Positions 60,561 through 64,000 of a DNA stretch of 64,000 bases are shown piece after piece. Within the stretch, counting starts at the first letter, position 1; each line of letters begins with the position of its first letter. The notes beneath the pieces are model-generated. The model worked only from the letters and a program-made list of their open reading frames with translations, searched no databases and was not told where the DNA came from. The translations under genes and the position numbers were made by a program. This DNA comes from Wenyingzhuangia heitensis (GTDB lineage: Bacteria > Bacteroidota > Bacteroidia > Flavobacteriales > Flavobacteriaceae), in assembly GCF_011762155.1 (NCBI RefSeq), contig NZ_JAASQL010000001.1:1798001-1862000 (forward strand), in the 5' to 3' direction.

Positions 60561-61271
60561 ATGCAGAGTCTACTTCCAAATGATTGGCAACAAATTTTAA
60601 AAGCTGAATTTACTAAAGATTATTGGTTAGAGTTAACTAATAAAATAGAATTGGCTTATTTAGAAAAAGTTTGTTATCCGCCTAAAAAACATGTTTTTAA
60701 TGCTTTTAATTATTGTGCTTTTAAGGACGTAAAGGTGGTTATTATTGGTCAAGATCCTTATCATGGCAAAGGTCAGGCAAATGGATTGTGTTTTTCTTAT
60801 GTAGATACTAAAAAGTTTCCACCTTCTTTAAAAAACATTTACAAGGAAGTTGGTGCAGATTTAGATATAACAATGCCTGCTAAAAATGGAGATTTAAGTG
60901 CTTGGGCAAAGCAAGGAGTTTTGTTGTTAAACACCACATTAACAGTGCAAGAAAGTTTACCTAATAGTCATCAAAAATATGGATGGACTGCGTTTACAGA
61001 TACTGTGATAAAAACCATATCTGATGAAAAAGAAAAAGTTATTTTTTTACTTTGGGGAGGGTTTGCTCAAAAAAAAGAAAGTTTAATAGACGAATCTAAA
61101 CACTTAATTTTAAAAGCAACGCATCCGTCTCCTTTAGGAGCCAATAAAGGAGGTTGGTTTGGTTGTAAACACTTTTCTAAGACAAATGTTTATTTAAGTA
61201 AAAATGGTAAGAAAGCAATTGAATGGACGTTGAAAGATAAAAATCAGCCTCCGACTCTTTTTACTTTGTAG
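60561..61271 (+). CDS. ung: uracil-DNA glycosylase
   Basis: The 236-residue enzyme has the family-1 motifs GQDPYHGKGQANGLCFS with catalytic Asp65 and HPSPLGANKG with His188. It removes uracil from DNA. ATG 60561 (MQSLLPNDWQQIL) is chosen because the frame's first ATG lies inside the divergent mutS2 leader. The last 28 bases overlap the convergent SUI1 gene. Confidence 0.95.
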   Translation: MQSLLPNDWQQILKAEFTKDYWLELTNKIELAYLEKVCYPPKKHVFNAFNYCAFKDVKVVIIGQDPYHGKGQANGLCFSYVDTKKFPPSLKNIYKEVGADLDITMPAKNGDLSAWAKQGVLLLNTTLTVQESLPNSHQKYGWTAFTDTVIKTISDEKEKVIFLLWGGFAQKKESLIDESKHLILKATHPSPLGANKGGWFGCKHFSKTNVYLSKNGKKAIEWTLKDKNQPPTLFTL

Positions 61272-61594
61272 TTTTCTTTTTTAAGAATTTCCATAATTTT
61301 ATCTCGGTGTTTTCCCTGAATAATAATTTCTCCATCCTTAATACTGCCACCAACACCACATTTGTTTTTTAAGAGTTTTCCCAATGCTTTTAAATCGTTA
61401 TCACTACCAATAAAACCTCTAATAATAGTGACTGTTTTTCCGCCACGACCTTTGTTCGAAAATATGGCTTCTAAATTTTGTTTGTTGTTGGGTAATGTTT
61501 CCTCTTCGGTTTCACCGTTGTCAAAATAAACATCATCATTTGTAGAGTAAGCAAACGCTCCTAATGCAGATAAATCGTTTAGTTTTTTAGCCAT
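61244..61594 (-). CDS. SUI1/YciH-family translation factor
   Basis: This 116-residue protein has an N-terminal extension and a SUI1 domain (about 40-113): TVTIIRGFIGSDNDLKALGKLLKNKCGVGGSIKDGEIIIQGKHRDKI. Bacterial YciH-type proteins resemble eIF1 and affect start-site selection. It overlaps the ung gene end and the upstream small membrane protein gene by one base. Confidence 0.85.
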   Translation of the reverse strand: MAKKLNDLSALGAFAYSTNDDVYFDNGETEEETLPNNKQNLEAIFSNKGRGGKTVTIIRGFIGSDNDLKALGKLLKNKCGVGGSIKDGEIIIQGKHRDKIMEILKKENYKVKRVGG

Positions 61595-61845
61595 TATGTT
61601 TGAATTGATTTTTGCTTTACAAAGATATAAATAGTTATCAATTGAAAAACCAATCCAATAGCAATAGATACGTAATAAGGTATTTTAATAATATCAATAT
61701 TAAGATCTCCAATAAGTAGACCAAATAATATAAAAATAGAACCTATAAAAATTAAAAATAATTTAAAGGTATTTAATCGGTTTTGTTTTTTGTTTTTTGA
61801 CTTTTTCCGTCTGTATTTTCTTTTTTTTGTAGAAGACACCCCCAT
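61594..61845 (-). CDS. small two-helix membrane protein
   Basis: This 83-residue protein has a very basic N-terminus (KKRKYRRKKSKNKKQNR) and two membrane helices (about 28-46 and 53-73). No family is recognised. It overlaps the SUI1 gene by one base and is probably in one operon with it. Confidence 0.6.
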   Translation of the reverse strand: MGVSSTKKRKYRRKKSKNKKQNRLNTFKLFLIFIGSIFILFGLLIGDLNIDIIKIPYYVSIAIGLVFQLITIYIFVKQKSIQT

Positions 61846-61897
61846 CTTTTTCTCTCTTTTTTATCAAAAATATAAAAAAGATAACAATAATCAGTAA

Positions 61898-62857
61898 TTA
61901 CTTAATTAAACCTAACTCTTTTAGTCTTTCTGTTAAATAATCACCAGCGGTAATGTCTGTAAATTGTTTAGGGTTTTGGTCTGATATACAATTATTTAAG
62001 CAGGTTAGATCCATGGTTGGTACAGGATGCATAAAAAATGGAATGGAATAACGAGAGGTTCCCCACAATTCTTTTGGTGGATTCACTACTTGATGAATGG
62101 TAGATTTTAATTTGTTATTGGTCAATCTAGACAACATGTCTCCAACATTAATCATCAACTCATTAGGCTGGGCAATAGCATCTATCCATTTTCCTTCTAA
62201 ATTTTGAACCTGTAATCCTTTGCCTTGAGCACCCATTAATAAGGTGATTAAATTAATATCTCCGTGGGCAGCAGCTCTAAGAGCTCCTTTGGGTTCTGAT
62301 TGAATAGGCGGATAGTGTATAGGTCTTAAAATACTATTTCCGTTGTGTATAAATTCATCAAAGTAAGTTTCTTGTATGTTTAAATAGATAGCCAATGCTC
62401 TTAAAACATACTTGGCTGTTTTTTCTAATTGCTGATATACTTCTTTTCCAACTTTATTAAAATCAGGAAGTTCTTCTACTATAATATTAGGAATTAGTAC
62501 TTTTTGTATAATGTCTAATATTTCTTCATTTTTATCTACATACTGACCAAAATGCCAAAACTCTTTTAAATCTCCTTCTTTTTTCCCTTTGGCACTTTCT
62601 TTTCCAAAAGAGGTATAACCACGCTGTCCTCCTAAGCCTTTAACTTCATACTTAGCTTTAACTTCTTGTGGTAAATTAAAAAAGTTTTTTACTTCTTTAT
62701 AAAGTTTCTCTACCAATTCATTAGACAAAAAATGACCTTTTAGAGCTACAAAACCAATAGTACTAAATGCATCACCAATTTGATTTACAAATTCTTGCTT
62801 GTTGCTTTTATTTTCTGATAAAAATAATTGTAGGTCTATAGATGGAATTTGTTGCAT
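61898..62857 (-). CDS. 2-oxoglutarate/Fe(II) oxygenase, isopenicillin-N-synthase type
   Basis: The 319-residue protein has the DIOX_N region (GFVALKGHFLSNELVEKLY) and the jelly-roll core with iron ligands His198-x-Asp200 (AAHGDINLITLLMG) and His255 (STIHQVV), plus Arg269-x-Ser271 (SRYSIPFF) for 2-oxoglutarate. Such enzymes hydroxylate or desaturate small molecules; the substrate is not predictable. It lies five bases after the envelope protein gene upstream. Confidence 0.85.
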   Translation of the reverse strand: MQQIPSIDLQLFLSENKSNKQEFVNQIGDAFSTIGFVALKGHFLSNELVEKLYKEVKNFFNLPQEVKAKYEVKGLGGQRGYTSFGKESAKGKKEGDLKEFWHFGQYVDKNEEILDIIQKVLIPNIIVEELPDFNKVGKEVYQQLEKTAKYVLRALAIYLNIQETYFDEFIHNGNSILRPIHYPPIQSEPKGALRAAAHGDINLITLLMGAQGKGLQVQNLEGKWIDAIAQPNELMINVGDMLSRLTNNKLKSTIHQVVNPPKELWGTSRYSIPFFMHPVPTMDLTCLNNCISDQNPKQFTDITAGDYLTERLKELGLIK

Positions 62858-62862
62858 GGGTT

Positions 62863-63630
62863 TTATTTTTTATAAAGAGGAATTCTATAGGTTAGCGTAT
62901 AGTTTATATTGGCTCCAGTTCCGGTTTTAGTTATTTTACCAAAGCCAGGACTGTAATTGTTTTCTAAATTATCGGCTTCTTTACTTGTGATTATTTTATT
63001 AATGTTTACCATAAACCCTAAATAAAAGTTTTTTAGAACTTCTACTTTAATTCCGGCAACAAACTCTACCCAATGAGCATTTAAACCGTTGTATTTATTG
63101 GAAGATGTTACTTCTTTGGCTTCAAAATATTCACCTTCTTGAAAAATAGTGTAATTGTTTAATTCGTTGGTAAAAGAGGCAAAACCATATCTAGCACCTA
63201 AATAAAGTTCGTTATCCATATCTAACCAATTGGTGTATAAGTTGTAGTTAATACCAGCTTTTAAGTAACTTCCCTTTACGGTGTTGTTAAAAGTATCTTC
63301 TTCTAAGGCTCTATCTGCATAACCTGCTTCTGCGGCAATAAATAATCGGGTGTTAATCCTATAATCTGCAACTATTTCTCCTCCTTTAAATTTTCCGTCC
63401 CAAGAGTAAGTTAAAATGGGTTTAATAATATCTATACCAAATCTGAGCCCATATGTTTTTGGATTGTAAAATTCACCAACGCTATCTTTTACAACTTCTA
63501 AATCTTTAGTGTTTTCTACTATTTTACTTACAAGTTCTGGGTTTGTTTTTTCTTGAGATACAACGTTAAACTGCATCAAAAATATAGCTAAAAAACTAAT
63601 GATATATTTTAACATGAGCTTCTGTTTCAT
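62863..63630 (-). CDS. outer membrane beta-barrel-like protein (DUF6048-like)
   Basis: This 255-residue protein has a signal peptide (MLKYIISFLAIFLMQFNVVS, cleavage about 25) and a series of amphipathic strands (YGLRFGIDIIKPILTY, LFIAAEAGYADR, LYLGARYGFASF, FYLGFMVNINKI), ending in NYTLTYRIPLYKK, like a small outer membrane barrel. Starts at 63630 or 63615 are both possible. It overlaps the next upstream gene, and the pair is common in flavobacteria. Confidence 0.65.
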   Translation of the reverse strand: MKQKLMLKYIISFLAIFLMQFNVVSQEKTNPELVSKIVENTKDLEVVKDSVGEFYNPKTYGLRFGIDIIKPILTYSWDGKFKGGEIVADYRINTRLFIAAEAGYADRALEEDTFNNTVKGSYLKAGINYNLYTNWLDMDNELYLGARYGFASFTNELNNYTIFQEGEYFEAKEVTSSNKYNGLNAHWVEFVAGIKVEVLKNFYLGFMVNINKIITSKEADNLENNYSPGFGKITKTGTGANINYTLTYRIPLYKK

Positions 63631-64000
63631 CGTTTATACTTTGTTTAGTAGTTTCGCTATCTAAAATCCAATTATTTTTAGTTGTGGTTGTTGTAACATT
63701 GTTATAAATACTTTTAAAACCACATGCTTGAGATACAAATATGTCTTCTGTTGTATAATTTATAGTTAGGTCGTCTACTGTTCCGTTTCCTAATTCATCT
63801 TGCATAGATAAATGGTAGACTACAAAAGTGTTTTGAGTGTCTAAAGGAAGGCTAAGGTTTCCTGTTTTAGAAACAGTACCGTTAAAAATTGTGTCTTTGG
63901 AGTTTGCCCATACTATTAAATCAATTTCTTTAAGGGAGTCTCTTTCGGTATTATTGTAAAATTCAATCACCAAACTAGGAGTGGTGTTGTCTAAACAAAA
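63596..64000 (-). CDS. DUF6452-like envelope protein, partial
   Basis: The frame is open to the window edge, so the start is missing; the visible part continues upstream of the first in-frame TTG as FCLDNTTPSLVIEFYN. The Cys followed by a TPSLVIEFYN strand fits the flavobacterial lipoprotein group DUF6452, paired with the DUF6048-like barrel gene downstream. The stop overlaps that gene by up to 35 bases. Confidence 0.7.
   Translation of the reverse strand, partial: FCLDNTTPSLVIEFYNNTERDSLKEIDLIVWANSKDTIFNGTVSKTGNLSLPLDTQNTFVVYHLSMQDELGNGTVDDLTINYTTEDIFVSQACGFKSIYNNVTTTTTKNNWILDSETTKQSINDETEAHVKIYH

Noticed and set aside
1-64000. CRISPR arrays, tRNA or rRNA genes
   Set aside because: No regularly spaced repeats and no recognisable tRNA or rRNA sequences were seen on reading either strand, though a weak tRNA could be missed without a search tool.

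Overview
The window comes from a marine-type member of the Flavobacteriia (Bacteroidota). The DNA is AT-rich. Several genes carry the Bacteroidota promoter pattern TTTG-N16-23-TAnnTTTG. The host part holds characteristic families: a TonB-dependent receptor with a carboxypeptidase-regulatory-like N-terminus, a GH97 enzyme, MutS2 without a Smr domain, and paired rhomboids. The species cannot be named from sequence alone.

Positions 1 to about 27,050 are the right-hand three quarters or so of a Mu-like (transposable, contractile-tail) prophage; its left end, transposase genes and repressor lie outside the window. From left to right: a small early/middle block (3-2533) with a BRO-type antirepressor preceded by a folded RNA that resembles the C4 antisense RNA; a minus-strand packaging/head block (9181 down to 2530: small and large terminase, gp36-like, portal, MuF, gpG-like, tail-completion-like); a 180-bp divergent control region with GTGTTAA palindromes (9182-9361); and a long plus-strand block (9362-26151) for protease/scaffold, capsid, lysis, tail sheath and tube, frameshifted tail chaperone, tape measure, baseplate and fibres. 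At the far right, where Mu has mom, sits a thymidylate-synthase-like gene (26309-26944) behind a strongly folded leader. It is followed by a 17-bp inverted repeat and two adjoining 22-bp repeats that look like transposase end sites.

Two prophage features stand out. First, the MuF head protein carries a C-terminal domain with an HExxH-X18-E zincin motif, and a small acidic gene with its own promoter lies convergent to its 3' end, which suggests a MuF polymorphic toxin with an immunity gene. Second, the thymidylate-synthase-like protein has Asp where dUMP-specific enzymes have Asn, the change found in dCMP-specific relatives, so a role in cytosine-nucleotide modification is possible.

From 27,123 on the sequence is host chromosome: a LysR regulator with a YeiH-family transporter; an ArsR-controlled operon (arsR, small thioredoxin, OsmC, YraQ/ArsP-type permease) with a perfect operator; an amino-acid permease; cytochrome bd oxidase (cydAB); and a LacI-controlled sugar locus (TonB receptor, GH63, GH97, sodium symporter, glycerate kinase). 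The pairing of the GH63 enzyme with glycerate kinase suggests use of mannosyl- or glucosylglycerate, possibly red-algal heterosides. The last part (45,880-64,000) is housekeeping: DUF2461, an exo/endonuclease-phosphatase protein, two rhomboids, mutL, ribH, a TPR protein, recF with a DUF721 gene, a large zincin/beta-propeller protein, mutS2, ung, a SUI1 protein, a 2OG-Fe(II) oxygenase and two envelope proteins, the last cut by the window edge.
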